Positions 34,139 through 43,348 of a DNA stretch of 47,150 nucleotides are shown here, in pieces; position 1 is the stretch's first letter, and each line of letters starts with the position of its first letter. The translations under genes were made by a program, and so were the position numbers. Origin of the DNA: Clostridia bacterium (GTDB lineage Bacteria; Bacillota; Clostridia; TANB77; CAG-508); the NCBI GenBank assembly GCA_022793875.1, contig JAAWDR010000018.1:1-47150 (forward strand), in the 5' to 3' direction. The notes under the pieces were generated by a model. It saw only the letters and a list, made by a program, of their open reading frames with translations, was not told the origin of the DNA and made no database searches.

Positions 34139-36292
34139 ATGATTTCAGTTTTATGCGTAATAGTAGTAACATTGGCAATCAGTTATGCAGTCTTTAATTA
34201 TTACAATGTAAAGGCAAAAACAGAAGGAACTAAGGAAATGCAAGAAATTGCAGAAGCAATACGGATAGGAGCAAATGCATTTATTATGCATGAGTACAAA
34301 ATACTCATAACAATATCTGTATTATTAGCACTGCTGTTAGGAATTTTTATTTCCTATTCAACAGGAATAGCATTTGCAGTTGGAGTCGTTATGAGTGCCA
34401 GTGCAGGATGGATAGGAATGAAAATTGCAACATATTCAAATGTTCGTGTAACTAATGAAGCTCGAACAACAGGAAGAATTTCTAAAACAGTACATGTTGC
34501 ATTAAAAGGTGCATCAGTAATGGGATTATGTGTAGCAGCGTTTGCTATATTAGGCCTGATAATTGTATATGCTTTATTTAATTATCAATTGGAAGTTTTA
34601 GAAATGATTGAAAACTGGGCTGGATTTACATTTGTTCCATTCATTATGACAGTATCAGGATATGCACTTGGTTGTTCAGTTGTTGCAATGTTTGATAGAG
34701 TTGGTGGTGGTATATATACAAAAGCTGCCGACATGGGAGCTGACTTAGTTGGAAAGACTGAGGAAGATATACCAGAAGATGACCCTAGAAATCCAGCTAC
34801 AATTGCTGACAATGTTGGAGACAATGTTGGTGATGTTGCAGGTCTTGGTTCAGATTTATTGGAAAGTAATGTTGGAGCGATTGTATCTGCTATGCTACTT
34901 GGAATTTATACATTTATAAATGTAATGATAAATTCAGGCAATGTTGCAACAGGACAATTAAAAATGCTTTGCCTATACCCTGTTGGGATAGCAGCATTAG
35001 GATTACTATCATGTATTATTGGTTTATTTGTTGTATTAAATAGACCAATGAGTGAAAATCCGCATAAAGACTTAAATAAAGCAACATTTATTTCAGCAAC
35101 ATTAACAGCAATTTTAACAGCGATATTGACATTTTTTATGTTCAAAAACGTTGATTGTACTCAGTTTGGATTTAATCTCGGAGCAATATCAGCATGGGTA
35201 TCTGCACTGATGGGAGTTGTAAGTGGAATAGCTATTGGGAAAATATCAGAGTATTATACAAGCTATGACTACAAACCCACAAAAAAGATTGCAACAGCAT
35301 CGAAAGAAGGGGCTGCAATCACAATAACTGAAGGAATAGCTGTTGGAATGAAATCCTGTTTAGCTCCTCTATTTGTATTAGGAGTAGCATTATTGATTGC
35401 ATTTCTATCTGCTGGAATGTATGGAGTAGCTATTGCAGCAGTTGGAATGTTGTCATTTGTAGCTACAACTGTATCAGTAGATACCTATGGACCAATATCA
35501 GACAATTCAGGAGGAATTGCTGAAATGGCACATTTGGATCCTAAAGTTAGACAAATTACTGACAAATTGGATTCCGTTGGAAATACAACAGCAGCAATAG
35601 GAAAAGGATTTGCAATAGGTTCAGCTGCATTTGCAGCATTAGGATTAATGGTATGTTATCTATATTCATATCAGCCATTAGGAGCAACACTTTCACTAAA
35701 TTTGCTTAATCCATTAGTTTTGGTAGGCATTTTAATAGGAGGAGCATTACCCTTTTATTTCTCAGGAATGCTAATTGAAGCAGTATCAAAGGCAGCAAAT
35801 GGAATGGTGCAAGAAGTACGCAGGCAGTTTAGAGAAATTGTTGGACTTAGAGAAGGAAAAGCTAAGCCTGACTATAAAAGATGTATAGAAATTTCTTCTT
35901 CATCAGCTATAAAAGAGATGAAGTCGCCTGCATTACTTGCAGTATTTTTCCCCGTAATAAGTGGCTTCCTGTTTGGACCAGAATTTGTAGCAGGAATACT
36001 AATTGGGGGAATTATTTCAGCAATTATGCTTGCAATTTTCTGTGGAAATGCAGGAGGAGCATGGGATAATGCAAAGAAGTTTATTGAAGCAGGAGGAGTA
36101 CCAGGAGAAGGTAAAGGTTCAGAAGCACATCATGCTTCAGTAGTAGGAGATACTGTTGGAGATCCGTTAAAAGATACTGATGGACCATCATTAGATATTC
36201 TTATCAAAATAATGTCTACTGTATCACTCATTACAGTATGTATGTTTGATAGATATAACTTACTTGATTTTCTAATTAATTGGTTAGGCTAA
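34139..36292 (+). CDS. hppA: Membrane-bound ion-translocating pyrophosphatase (K+-dependent type)
   Basis: A 717-residue protein with about 16 membrane segments that hydrolyses PPi and pumps H+ or Na+. The substrate-binding loops are present: DRVGGGIYTKAADMGADLVG and DDPRNPATIADNVGDNVGD, then the second Asp-rich block DTYGPISDNSGGIAEMA and the last GSEAHHASVVGDTVGDPLKD. GNTTAAIGKG carries Ala and Gly at the sites that mark K+-dependent members; K+-independent ones have Lys and Thr there. The pumped ion cannot be told. The ATG follows GGAGGAAAAAGT. Codon use is less AT-biased than the array upstream. The ordinary function fits recovery of energy from PPi made by biosynthesis. Confidence 0.95.
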   Translation: MISVLCVIVVTLAISYAVFNYYNVKAKTEGTKEMQEIAEAIRIGANAFIMHEYKILITISVLLALLLGIFISYSTGIAFAVGVVMSASAGWIGMKIATYSNVRVTNEARTTGRISKTVHVALKGASVMGLCVAAFAILGLIIVYALFNYQLEVLEMIENWAGFTFVPFIMTVSGYALGCSVVAMFDRVGGGIYTKAADMGADLVGKTEEDIPEDDPRNPATIADNVGDNVGDVAGLGSDLLESNVGAIVSAMLLGIYTFINVMINSGNVATGQLKMLCLYPVGIAALGLLSCIIGLFVVLNRPMSENPHKDLNKATFISATLTAILTAILTFFMFKNVDCTQFGFNLGAISAWVSALMGVVSGIAIGKISEYYTSYDYKPTKKIATASKEGAAITITEGIAVGMKSCLAPLFVLGVALLIAFLSAGMYGVAIAAVGMLSFVATTVSVDTYGPISDNSGGIAEMAHLDPKVRQITDKLDSVGNTTAAIGKGFAIGSAAFAALGLMVCYLYSYQPLGATLSLNLLNPLVLVGILIGGALPFYFSGMLIEAVSKAANGMVQEVRRQFREIVGLREGKAKPDYKRCIEISSSSAIKEMKSPALLAVFFPVISGFLFGPEFVAGILIGGIISAIMLAIFCGNAGGAWDNAKKFIEAGGVPGEGKGSEAHHASVVGDTVGDPLKDTDGPSLDILIKIMSTVSLITVCMFDRYNLLDFLINWLG

Positions 36293-36308
36293 TAACCATG
36301 ATAAAAGG

Positions 36309-36332
36309 CAGGAGCTTAGGCTCCTGTTTTTT
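36309..36332 (+). terminator. Intrinsic terminator after hppA
   Basis: CAGGAGC (36309-36315), loop TTAG, GCTCCTG (36320-36326), then T6. Confidence 0.92.
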
Positions 36333-36359
36333 ACATTTATATTACATTTATCAAATTTA

Positions 36360-36388
36360 TTGACTAAAAAAAAACGTAATGATATAAT
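36360..36388 (+). promoter_or_regulatory. Promoter of the glucosaminidase gene
   Basis: TTGACT at 36360-36365 and TATAAT at 36383-36388, spacer 17, 52 bases before the start codon. Confidence 0.75.
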
Positions 36389-36440
36389 AAAATCGAAAAA
36401 TGGAGATAAATAGCAAAAATAAAAATTGGAGGAAAAAGAA

Positions 36441-38171
36441 ATGAAAAATATGCAAAAAATCATATCATTAATTCTAATTCTAACATTGATAGCAATAAAT
36501 ATAATGTCATTAATAATAGAAAATAAAGTATATGCTACACAAAGTATAAGTACAGATATAGAAGCAATAGATGGACTAAGATATCAAGGAATAAAGGACA
36601 GAATAAAACAACTAAAAAATGAATATCCAAATTGGAATTTTAAAATTTTATATACAGGATTGGACTGGAATGAAGTTATAAGTAATGAATATTCAGGACA
36701 TGGTGGATCACCAAAAAACTTAGTATATAAAAATAGTACTTATCAAGGAGAATGGATTTGTGCAATATGTGGAGACCGACCATATGACAATGGAAGTTGG
36801 AGATGTGCTTCAGAACAAGCTATAAAATACATTATGGATCCAAGAAACTCATTAAATAGTTCAGACATATTTCAATTTGAAGAATTATCAAATCCAGGAT
36901 GTGACAGAAATACATTAAACATGATGACAAATGGAACATTTTTAGCAGGACATGAACAAGAAATAGTAAATGTTGCTAATAATAAAAATATAAATGCATA
37001 TTATATAGTAGCAAGATTAATACAAGAACAAGGAAGAGATGGTTCTGTATTAGTAAAAGGAGAAGGGTATAATGGACAATATATAGGATATTATAATGCA
37101 TTTAATGTAGCAGCATCTGGAAATACAAATGAAGAAATAATAATGAATGGACTTGCATATGCTAGTAAAAAAGGATGGGACACTCTAGAAAAATCAATTG
37201 AAGGAGGAATTAATCTTCTAGCCAACAATTATATTGCAAAAGGACAAAATACATTATATTTGCAAAAATTTGATGTTGAAGCAACAGAAGGACTATATTG
37301 CCATCAATATATGCAAAACTTAACAGCAGCAAGAAGTGAAGGTTCAACGTTAAGAGATGCATATACAAAAATAGATTCAATAGCATCTTCACATACATTT
37401 ATAATACCAGTATATGAAAATATGCCAAATGAAGCTTGTAAAATGCCAAATTCAAATGGAACAAGCAATGTTACTGGAGATATAGTAAGAGTAAATGTGG
37501 AAAAAGAATTAAGAATAAGAAATGCTCCTAATGGTGGTACAACAGTTGGATGGTTATATAAAGATGAAATTGTAACTAGATTAGAAAAAGCTAGTTCTAA
37601 AGTTAATGGAACATATTGGGACAAAGTCCAAAAAGCCAATGGGGTAGTTGGATATGCAGCAAGAGAAACATATGAAAATGAAGGAAAGTATAAATTATAT
37701 TTGATACCTTTAAATGAAAATAAACCAGATAATCCAGATATTAATCATGGAAATGATGATAAGACAGGAACAATACCAAATAATACATCTAAGGTAAAAG
37801 TAGATACAGAAAATAATATTTTATATGTTACTCCAGATGCACAAGCTAAACATATATTAGAAGCATATGATGGAAAAATAAAGATAACTAGAGCAAATGG
37901 AGATTTCCTTGATAGTGAAAATGAGTCTTTAGCAACAGGATATAAGGTAGATGATAGGTATACAGTTGTAAAAAAAGGAGATTGTAATGGAGATGGTGAT
38001 GTTAACACAGGTGATACTTATATGCTAAAATGTGTGATATTAGAAATAAAACAGTTTGATAATGAATATTATAAAAAAGCAGCAGATATAAATGAAGACA
38101 ATTCACTAGACACAGGAGATACATTTATTTTAAAAAAACAAATATTAGGTATATCTAATATAGAATTGTAA
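36441..38171 (+). CDS. Secreted glucosaminidase-like protein with SH3 and C-terminal dockerin domains
   Basis: A 576-residue exported protein. The signal peptide is at residues 1-~35 (hydrophobic LILILTLIAINIMSLII). The middle (about 50-320) resembles LytD-type endo-beta-N-acetylglucosaminidases: YPNWNFKILYTGLDW, DPRNSL, YYIVARLIQEQG with a candidate catalytic Glu, and YNAFNV. An SH3-like domain follows (LRIRNAPNGGTTVGWLYKDE). The C-terminus has two Ca-binding dockerin repeats, GDCNGDGDVNTGDTYMLK and DINEDNSLDTGDTFILK. It probably cleaves peptidoglycan and docks to a cohesin partner. ATG 36441 follows GGAGG; the in-frame TTG at 36426 overlaps that site. Confidence 0.88.
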   Translation: MKNMQKIISLILILTLIAINIMSLIIENKVYATQSISTDIEAIDGLRYQGIKDRIKQLKNEYPNWNFKILYTGLDWNEVISNEYSGHGGSPKNLVYKNSTYQGEWICAICGDRPYDNGSWRCASEQAIKYIMDPRNSLNSSDIFQFEELSNPGCDRNTLNMMTNGTFLAGHEQEIVNVANNKNINAYYIVARLIQEQGRDGSVLVKGEGYNGQYIGYYNAFNVAASGNTNEEIIMNGLAYASKKGWDTLEKSIEGGINLLANNYIAKGQNTLYLQKFDVEATEGLYCHQYMQNLTAARSEGSTLRDAYTKIDSIASSHTFIIPVYENMPNEACKMPNSNGTSNVTGDIVRVNVEKELRIRNAPNGGTTVGWLYKDEIVTRLEKASSKVNGTYWDKVQKANGVVGYAARETYENEGKYKLYLIPLNENKPDNPDINHGNDDKTGTIPNNTSKVKVDTENNILYVTPDAQAKHILEAYDGKIKITRANGDFLDSENESLATGYKVDDRYTVVKKGDCNGDGDVNTGDTYMLKCVILEIKQFDNEYYKKAADINEDNSLDTGDTFILKKQILGISNIEL

Positions 38172-38225
38172 ATCAATTTAAAATTTATAAAGAAGGGAGA
38201 ATATATTAGTTATAAAAGCTAATGT

Positions 38226-39620
38226 ATGAAAAGGAAAATGGTAAAGAAAATAGTTAGTGTGATTTTTGCGATAATATTAGTATTTGTTATAAAAAACTAT
38301 AGTAATGCGGCAAGTGCAACTATACAATGTAGTGATATAATAGATGTTGGCACACCAATATTAATTTCAGTAAATGGAAGTGGTGTCCAATGGAGTTTAA
38401 AATTAAAAGTTAATGGACAACAAATAGCTTCTAATAGTGAATTTGAAAATGTTGAAGGGAACAAGAGTATAGCATTTTCTGGTAATTATACTCCAACTTC
38501 TGAAGGAACATTAACAGTAACATTAGAAGGAAGTGTAACAGAAGCAAGTGATGGTAGTACAATAAAAAACTTTGCTTCAAAAACAATAACTGTAAAAGCA
38601 AAAGAACAACAAAATGAAGGTGGAGGAAACACAGGAAATTCAAATCAAAGTGGGCAAACTAATCCTGGTGGTCAACCAGCAACACCAGAAAAATCAAAAG
38701 TAGCAACACTTTCAAATTTAGGAATAAGACCAAATGATTTCTCAGGATTTAAACCAAATACATATTCATATACAACAGAAGTCCCAAATGATGTTGAAAA
38801 AATAGAAGTATATGCATCTAAAGGACATAGTGGTCAAACAATATCTGGAACAGGAACTAATAAAACATTAAAAGTTGGAGAAAATAAATTTAATGTTACA
38901 GTAACAGCAGAAGACGGAAAAACAACAAAAACATACACAATAAATGTAATAAGAAAAGAAGCAGAAGTAAAACCTAATCAAGAAGAGCCAAATGAAAACG
39001 AACCAGATAAAAATGAATCAGATGAAGAAACAAATGAAAAACCAGAAGAACCAGAAGAAGCTTTTGGACTATCAGAACTAACAATAGAAGGACTTAAATT
39101 AAAACCACAATTTAAAACAGATGTATATGAATATACACTTGAATTAAAAGAAGACCTTGAAAAGCTAAATATAACAGCATTATCAACACATGCAGATACA
39201 AATATTGAAATAACAGGAAATGAAAATTTAGTAGAAGGTGAAAATGTAATTACAATTATAGTAAAAATCGTAGATAAAGAAAATGGAATATATGACAAAA
39301 TCGCTACATATCAAATAGTAGTAAACAAAATTACATCTAAAGAAGTAGTTGAAGATAATTCAAAACAAGATAAAATGGAAAAAATAATTATTGTATCAAC
39401 AGCAGGAGGAGCAATTTTAATAATAATTTTAATATTTGTAATTGCAAAAATAAGAAAACAAAAAAGAGTTTATGATGATGAATATAATACATATAATGAT
39501 ATTGGAAATTATGAAGAAAAAACAATGGAAACGAAAGAAATTGTAGAAGATAAGCCAGATGACAATGAGTTCTATGAAGAAATTAAGAAGATAAAATCAA
39601 AAGGAAAAAGATTCAAATAG
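38226..39620 (+). CDS. Membrane-anchored surface protein with cadherin-like beta-sandwich repeats
   Basis: A 464-residue exported protein. The signal peptide is at residues 1-~29 (VSVIFAIILVFVI, then YSNAAS). An N-terminal beta domain (about 30-130) precedes a Gly/Asn/Pro linker. Two cadherin-like beta-sandwich units follow: one near 160-245 (LSNLGIRPNDFSGFKPNTYS) and one near 283-372 (LSELTIEGLKLKPQFKTDVY), separated by a Glu/Pro/Asn-rich spacer. One membrane helix (about 391-412) and a charged cytosolic tail end it. The start is either ATG 38226 or ATG 38238; the second has AAAAGG close by. It follows the dockerin protein by 54 bases, so it may help bind or present it (inference). Confidence 0.78.
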   Translation: MKRKMVKKIVSVIFAIILVFVIKNYSNAASATIQCSDIIDVGTPILISVNGSGVQWSLKLKVNGQQIASNSEFENVEGNKSIAFSGNYTPTSEGTLTVTLEGSVTEASDGSTIKNFASKTITVKAKEQQNEGGGNTGNSNQSGQTNPGGQPATPEKSKVATLSNLGIRPNDFSGFKPNTYSYTTEVPNDVEKIEVYASKGHSGQTISGTGTNKTLKVGENKFNVTVTAEDGKTTKTYTINVIRKEAEVKPNQEEPNENEPDKNESDEETNEKPEEPEEAFGLSELTIEGLKLKPQFKTDVYEYTLELKEDLEKLNITALSTHADTNIEITGNENLVEGENVITIIVKIVDKENGIYDKIATYQIVVNKITSKEVVEDNSKQDKMEKIIIVSTAGGAILIIILIFVIAKIRKQKRVYDDEYNTYNDIGNYEEKTMETKEIVEDKPDDNEFYEEIKKIKSKGKRFK

Positions 39621-39634
39621 AATTGAAAAATACA

Positions 39635-39672
39635 TGAAAAGTAATTAGAGAAAAAATCTTTAATTACTTTTC
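39635..39672 (+). terminator. Intrinsic terminator before lexA
   Basis: GAAAAGTAATTA near 39635-39646 pairs with TAATTACTTTTC near 39660-39672 around an A-rich loop; T-rich bases follow. Confidence 0.65.
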
Positions 39673-39707
39673 TATTACAAAAAATTTCAAAAGTAACAAA
39701 AAAATGT

Positions 39708-39736
39708 TTGACAGATTTTTGTTTGTATGATATTAT
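39708..39736 (+). promoter_or_regulatory. lexA promoter
   Basis: TTGACA at 39708-39713 and TATTAT at 39731-39736, spacer 17. I see no clear GAAC-N4-GTTC LexA box around it, so self-repression is not supported by an obvious site. Confidence 0.75.
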
Positions 39737-39773
39737 ATATGCAAATTAGAAATTAAGAAATGGAGTGATATAT

Positions 39774-40424
39774 ATGCCAAGAAAAAGACCAGAACTAAAT
39801 GGAAGAGAAAAATCAATATTAAGATATATTGAAAAACAAATAATGACAGTAGGATATCCACCATCAGTAAGAGAAATAGGAAAAGCAGTAGGGTTAAGTT
39901 CGACAGCAACAGTACATGGATATTTAGCAAGATTAGAAGATAAAGGATATATTAAAAAACAAGATAAAAAAGGAAGAACACTAAGACTATTAAAAGGAAC
40001 AGATGGAGAAACAAAGAAAACATCAACTAAAGATTTTTATACACAAAAAGAATTAGTAGATGTACCAGTAGTTGGAAGAATAACAGCAGGAGCTCCAATA
40101 CTAGCAGTAGAAAATATAACAGACACATTCCCAATTCCAATAGACTTTGTTGGAAATTCAGATTGTTTTATGCTTACTGTTAGAGGAGAAAGCATGATAG
40201 AAGCAGGAATTTTAGATGGAGATTATATATTAGTTAAAAAACAAAAAGATGCTACAAATGGAGAAATAGTAGTAGCATTAATAGAAGATGAAGCAACAGT
40301 TAAAACATTCTATAAAGAAAAAGACCATATAAGATTACAACCAGAAAACAGTACAATGGACCCTATAATTGTACCAACATGTGAAATATTAGGAAAAGTT
40401 TGTGGTGTATTTAGAAAAATGTAA
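39774..40424 (+). CDS. lexA: LexA repressor
   Basis: A 216-residue SOS repressor. The winged helix is at residues 1-~70 ([20 protein letters not shown] is the recognition region). The self-cleavage site is Ala105-Gly106 (RITAGAPIL), and the protease pair is Ser140 (RGESMIEAG) and Lys177 (EATVKTFYK). I chose ATG 39774 with GGAG 8 bases upstream; the GTG at 39765 overlaps that site. It is followed 14 bases later by a HAD phosphatase gene. Confidence 0.96.
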   Translation: MPRKRPELNGREKSILRYIEKQIMTVGYPPSVREIGKAVGLSSTATVHGYLARLEDKGYIKKQDKKGRTLRLLKGTDGETKKTSTKDFYTQKELVDVPVVGRITAGAPILAVENITDTFPIPIDFVGNSDCFMLTVRGESMIEAGILDGDYILVKKQKDATNGEIVVALIEDEATVKTFYKEKDHIRLQPENSTMDPIIVPTCEILGKVCGVFRKM

Positions 40425-40438
40425 AGGGAATAAAAAAG

Positions 40439-41077
40439 ATGATAAAAAAAATTATATTTGATGTTGATAACACTTTAATACCATGGAAAAAGGAATATTT
40501 TGAAGAAATAAAAGAAGTACTAAATGAATTAAAAATAGATTATACAGAAAATGACTTCAATCAAATATTAAAAGCATTAGGAGAATATGAAAATGAATAT
40601 TATAAATTTGATAGAAAACTAATGATAGAATATATAAATAAATGTACAGGAAAACAATATCCAATAGAATTTATGTATAGATGTACAGATAAATGGTCAG
40701 AATGTGCGCCAGAAAAAATAGAACTACAATTAATTGAGACACTTGAATATTTAAAAACAAAATATGAATTAGTAGTTTTAACAGATTGGTATGCTGACCA
40801 GCAAGCAAAAAGATTAGAAAAAGCAGGTATTTTGAAATATTTTACAAATGTATATGGAGCAGAAAAAACAAATAGAAAACCATTTAAAGACGCATTTATA
40901 CAAGCAATAGGAGATAATATGCCAGAAGAATGTGTAATGATAGGAGACAGTTTAGAAAGAGATATAAAAGGAGCTTTAAATGTGGGATGTAAAGCAATTA
41001 ATTATAGCCAAGACAATAATATAAGTGAAGAATATATTACAATTTCTAAACTAGAAAAATTAAGAGAAATTTTATAA
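40439..41077 (+). CDS. HAD-family phosphatase
   Basis: A 212-residue HAD hydrolase. Motif I is FDVDNTLIPWK (Asp8 and Asp10), motif II is the Thr of VVLTDWYADQQ near residue 117, motif III Lys is in EKTNRKPFKD and motif IV is MIGDSLERDIKGALNVG (about 175-191). The cap is alpha-helical. It likely dephosphorylates a small metabolite. It is co-transcribed with lexA (14-base gap) and ended by a terminator at 41081-41131. Confidence 0.9.
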   Translation: MIKKIIFDVDNTLIPWKKEYFEEIKEVLNELKIDYTENDFNQILKALGEYENEYYKFDRKLMIEYINKCTGKQYPIEFMYRCTDKWSECAPEKIELQLIETLEYLKTKYELVVLTDWYADQQAKRLEKAGILKYFTNVYGAEKTNRKPFKDAFIQAIGDNMPEECVMIGDSLERDIKGALNVGCKAINYSQDNNISEEYITISKLEKLREIL

Positions 41078-41080
41078 TTA

Positions 41081-41131
41081 ATAGATAACATTAAATTACA
41101 ATTATGTAATATAGTGTTATCTATTTTTTTT
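41081..41131 (+). terminator. Intrinsic terminator after the HAD gene
   Basis: ATAGATAACA (41081-41090) pairs with TGTTATCTAT (41115-41124), enclosing a second dyad (ATTACA / TGTAAT), then an eight-T run. Confidence 0.88.
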
Positions 41132-41219
41132 GATGATTTATTGATATATAAAATATTTTATGCTAATATATAAATAGAAATATAAGAATTTTCAGTTTTA
41201 GATAAAGGAAATATTGTAT

Positions 41220-42068
41220 ATGAAATCTAAAATAAATAAAAAAATTAGAACAAGCAAGAAGAAAATTGCAAATACAAAGTCAAGATTAAATGCAAGAAAA
41301 AAATTAAATATAAAATTAAGAATATGTGAAACAATCATAGGAATAATAATAATTTGTATAGTTGCAAATATATTCAATTTTTATAAAAGCAGAAAAGAAA
41401 GAGAAAAATTAGAAGCATCAGTAGATATAATAGAAAAAAATAAAACTAGTGATGAAATTATAATAAAAAAGAAACCAATAGAAAGTAATACAACAGACTG
41501 GAATTTAATTTTAGTAAATAAAAATAATTTAATTCCTGATGATTATGGAATAGAAACAGCAATAATAGATGGAAGATGGGAAATTGATATAAGAATAAAA
41601 GAAGCAATAGAACAGATGTTGGCAGATGCAAGAAAAGAAGGATTGGATCCACTAATTTGTTCATCATATAGACCATCAAAGGATCAAGTAACACTTTTTA
41701 ATAGAAAAGTAAATCAATATAAAACAAAAGGATATTCACAAAATGAAGCAGAAGAACAAGCTTCTTTATGGGTTGCGATTCCTAGGACAAGTGAGCATGA
41801 AATTGGACTATCACTTGACATAGTTTCAAGAAAATATCAGGTATTAGATGAAAAACAAGAAACAACAGCAGTACAAAAGTGGCTTATGGAACATTGTTAT
41901 GATTATGGATTTATTTTAAGATATCCAACAGATAAAAAAGAAATTACTAAAATAAATTATGAACCATGGCATTATAGATATGTAGGTATAAAAGATGCAA
42001 TGTTCATAAAAGAAAAAGGATTTTGTTTAGAAGAATATATAGAATTTTTAAAAGAATATGAAGATTAA
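41220..42068 (+). CDS. VanY-like D-Ala-D-Ala carboxypeptidase (M15B), membrane-anchored
   Basis: A 282-residue peptidase with a basic N-terminus (rich in Lys/Arg, residues 1-~38), one membrane helix (IIGIIIICIVANIFNFY) and an external M15 domain. Metal and catalytic residues are in SSYRPSKDQ (about 143-151), SEHEIGLSLDI (about 191-201) and NYEPWHYRYVG (about 248-258), typical of VanY and DacB-like enzymes. It trims the terminal D-Ala from wall stem peptides. I chose ATG 41220 with AAAGGA 10 bases upstream over the in-frame TTG at 41214. No van regulators are nearby, so ordinary wall maintenance is more likely than glycopeptide resistance. Confidence 0.92.
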   Translation: MKSKINKKIRTSKKKIANTKSRLNARKKLNIKLRICETIIGIIIICIVANIFNFYKSRKEREKLEASVDIIEKNKTSDEIIIKKKPIESNTTDWNLILVNKNNLIPDDYGIETAIIDGRWEIDIRIKEAIEQMLADARKEGLDPLICSSYRPSKDQVTLFNRKVNQYKTKGYSQNEAEEQASLWVAIPRTSEHEIGLSLDIVSRKYQVLDEKQETTAVQKWLMEHCYDYGFILRYPTDKKEITKINYEPWHYRYVGIKDAMFIKEKGFCLEEYIEFLKEYED

Positions 42069-42101
42069 CTATAGTTAAGTAGAAGAAAGGCTAAAATAAG
42101 T

Positions 42102-42758
42102 ATGAAAAAAATATTAAAATATACATTAGTAATTATAATGATATTAATAATAATAGTATTAGCAATAAATCTTTATGTAAAACTATCAACAAATAAACAA
42201 ATTATAAAAATAGAAGAAGCAAATATTGAAGATATAGATTGTATTTTAGTTTTGGGAGCAGGAGTATGGGGAGAAAATCCAAGTCCAATGCTAGAAGATA
42301 GATTATTAAGAGCAATTGAATTATATAAAAATGGTGTTTCATCAAAGATTATAATGAGTGGTGATCATGGAAGAGAAGATTATGATGAAGTAAATATAAT
42401 GAAGAATTTTGCAATAGAAAAAGGTGTACCATCAGAAGATGTATTTATGGATCATGCAGGATTTTCGTCTTATGAAAGTGTTTATAGAGCAAAAGAAATT
42501 TTTGATTGTGAAAAAATAATTATAGTAACACAAAAGTATCATCTATATAGAGCACTATATATTGCAAATCAATTAGGATTAGAAGCTTATGGTGTATGCT
42601 CAGACCAAAGACAATATGTAGGTGCTATATATAGGGAATTAAGAGAAATACTAGCAAGGAATAAAGATTTTATTAAATGTATATTTAAGCCAGAACCAAC
42701 TTTTTTAGGAGATACAATTCCTGTGAGTGGAAATGGAGATATAACAAATGATAAATAG
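42102..42758 (+). CDS. SanA/YdcF-like (DUF218) membrane protein
   Basis: A 218-residue protein with one N-terminal membrane helix (residues 5-26) and a DUF218 domain. Signatures are CILVLGAGVWG (about 47-57), MLEDRLLRAIELYKNG (about 62-77), IIMSGDHGREDYDE (about 83-96), FSSYESVYRAKEIF and VTQKYHLYRALYIA. SanA-type proteins affect envelope integrity and vancomycin sensitivity. It follows the VanY-like gene by 33 bases and is closed by a terminator, so the two probably form a wall-related pair. Confidence 0.9.
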   Translation: MKKILKYTLVIIMILIIIVLAINLYVKLSTNKQIIKIEEANIEDIDCILVLGAGVWGENPSPMLEDRLLRAIELYKNGVSSKIIMSGDHGREDYDEVNIMKNFAIEKGVPSEDVFMDHAGFSSYESVYRAKEIFDCEKIIIVTQKYHLYRALYIANQLGLEAYGVCSDQRQYVGAIYRELREILARNKDFIKCIFKPEPTFLGDTIPVSGNGDITNDK

Positions 42759-42764
42759 TCATGA

Positions 42765-42818
42765 ACAAATTAACGGAAAGCCAAAGAAAAAATATTAAAG
42801 CTTTCCAATTTGTTTTTT
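42765..42818. terminator. Bidirectional terminator between convergent genes
   Basis: ACAAATT (42765-42771) with AATTTGT (42807-42813) and GGAAAGC (42775-42781) with GCTTTCC (42800-42806). T-runs on one side and A-runs on the other let it serve both the SanA-like gene (+) and the DUF1540 gene (-). Confidence 0.85.
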
Positions 42819-42821
42819 ATT

Positions 42822-42989
42822 TTATTCTTTTTGGTTTTCATAGCTTGAACATTTTGATTCATCTGATTGTTTTGTTCTACATCCTTTAGTTGGAGTAACA
42901 ATTATTTCATTTAATGTACAACGTCCATCTCTATTATCGTTATATTTACAGCTTCCGACAGTACAAGATATTTTTTGATTTCCGTCCAT
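42822..42989 (-). CDS. DUF1540 small cysteine-rich protein
   Basis: A 55-residue protein starting MDGNQKISCTVGSCKYND, with the four-Cys layout of DUF1540 (CTVGSCKYND, GRCTL, GCRTK, SKCSSY). Such domains likely bind a metal ion and are common in Clostridia; a role is not established. The ATG at 42989 (- strand) is preceded by a perfect GGAGGT site at 42995-43000. The upstream side holds the MITE-like element at 43057-43220. It is convergent with the SanA-like gene. Too short to be found by simple length filters. Confidence 0.85.
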   Translation of the reverse strand: MDGNQKISCTVGSCKYNDNRDGRCTLNEIIVTPTKGCRTKQSDESKCSSYENQKE

Positions 42990-43056
42990 TTTTTACCTCC
43001 TACAATGTTTGATAATAGTATGTGCTAATTTTAAATTTTTATTCATTATCTTAGGT

Positions 43057-43220
43057 CTTAATACTCGACACTTTTTATTGATGGTTGGATACCCTTTCCT
43101 ATAGAGCTATATTTTAGTATGTATCGCTTGATTGAAGTGAAAAATAGAAATGTTTAAATAAGAAAATGAGGAATGTTCACAAAAAAATAGATACTTATAT
43201 TTCTAGTGTCAGGTATTAAG
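43057..43220. mobile_element. MITE-like element, copy 1 (terminal inverted repeats)
   Basis: A 164-base element with 15-base terminal inverted repeats: CTTAATACTCGACAC (43057-43071) and GTGTCAGGTATTAAG (43206-43220), 13 of 15 matching. The flanks read ATCTTAGGT (43048-43056) and ATCTTATGT (43221-43229), a likely 9-base target duplication with one change. It has no coding capacity. A ~130-base stretch of it recurs at 46861 in the same orientation. No transposase is in the window. Confidence 0.75.
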
Positions 43221-43260
43221 ATCTTATGTTACTAGTTATATGGAAAAAATTACAAAAAAG

Positions 43261-43289
43261 TTGAAACATTATGTAAAATATGTTATAAT
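43261..43289 (+). promoter_or_regulatory. Promoter of the helicase gene
   Basis: TTGAAA at 43261-43266 and TATAAT at 43284-43289, spacer 17, 60 bases before the ATG and just outside the MITE-like element. Confidence 0.8.
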
Positions 43290-43348
43290 ATAAGAGAATT
43301 ACGTAAAAATAGCATATAAACTCATTACTTTAAGGAGGACATTGAAAT

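Noticed and set aside
34116..34142. An eight-codon ORF ending ATGA over the hppA start
   Set aside because: It consists of the ribosome-site sequence itself (AAGGAGGAAAAA) and has no ribosome site of its own, so it is a chance frame.
41220..42758. VanY-like and SanA-like genes as a glycopeptide-resistance cluster
   Set aside because: No vanHAX ligase genes or VanRS pair are present; such peptidases are common in wall maintenance.
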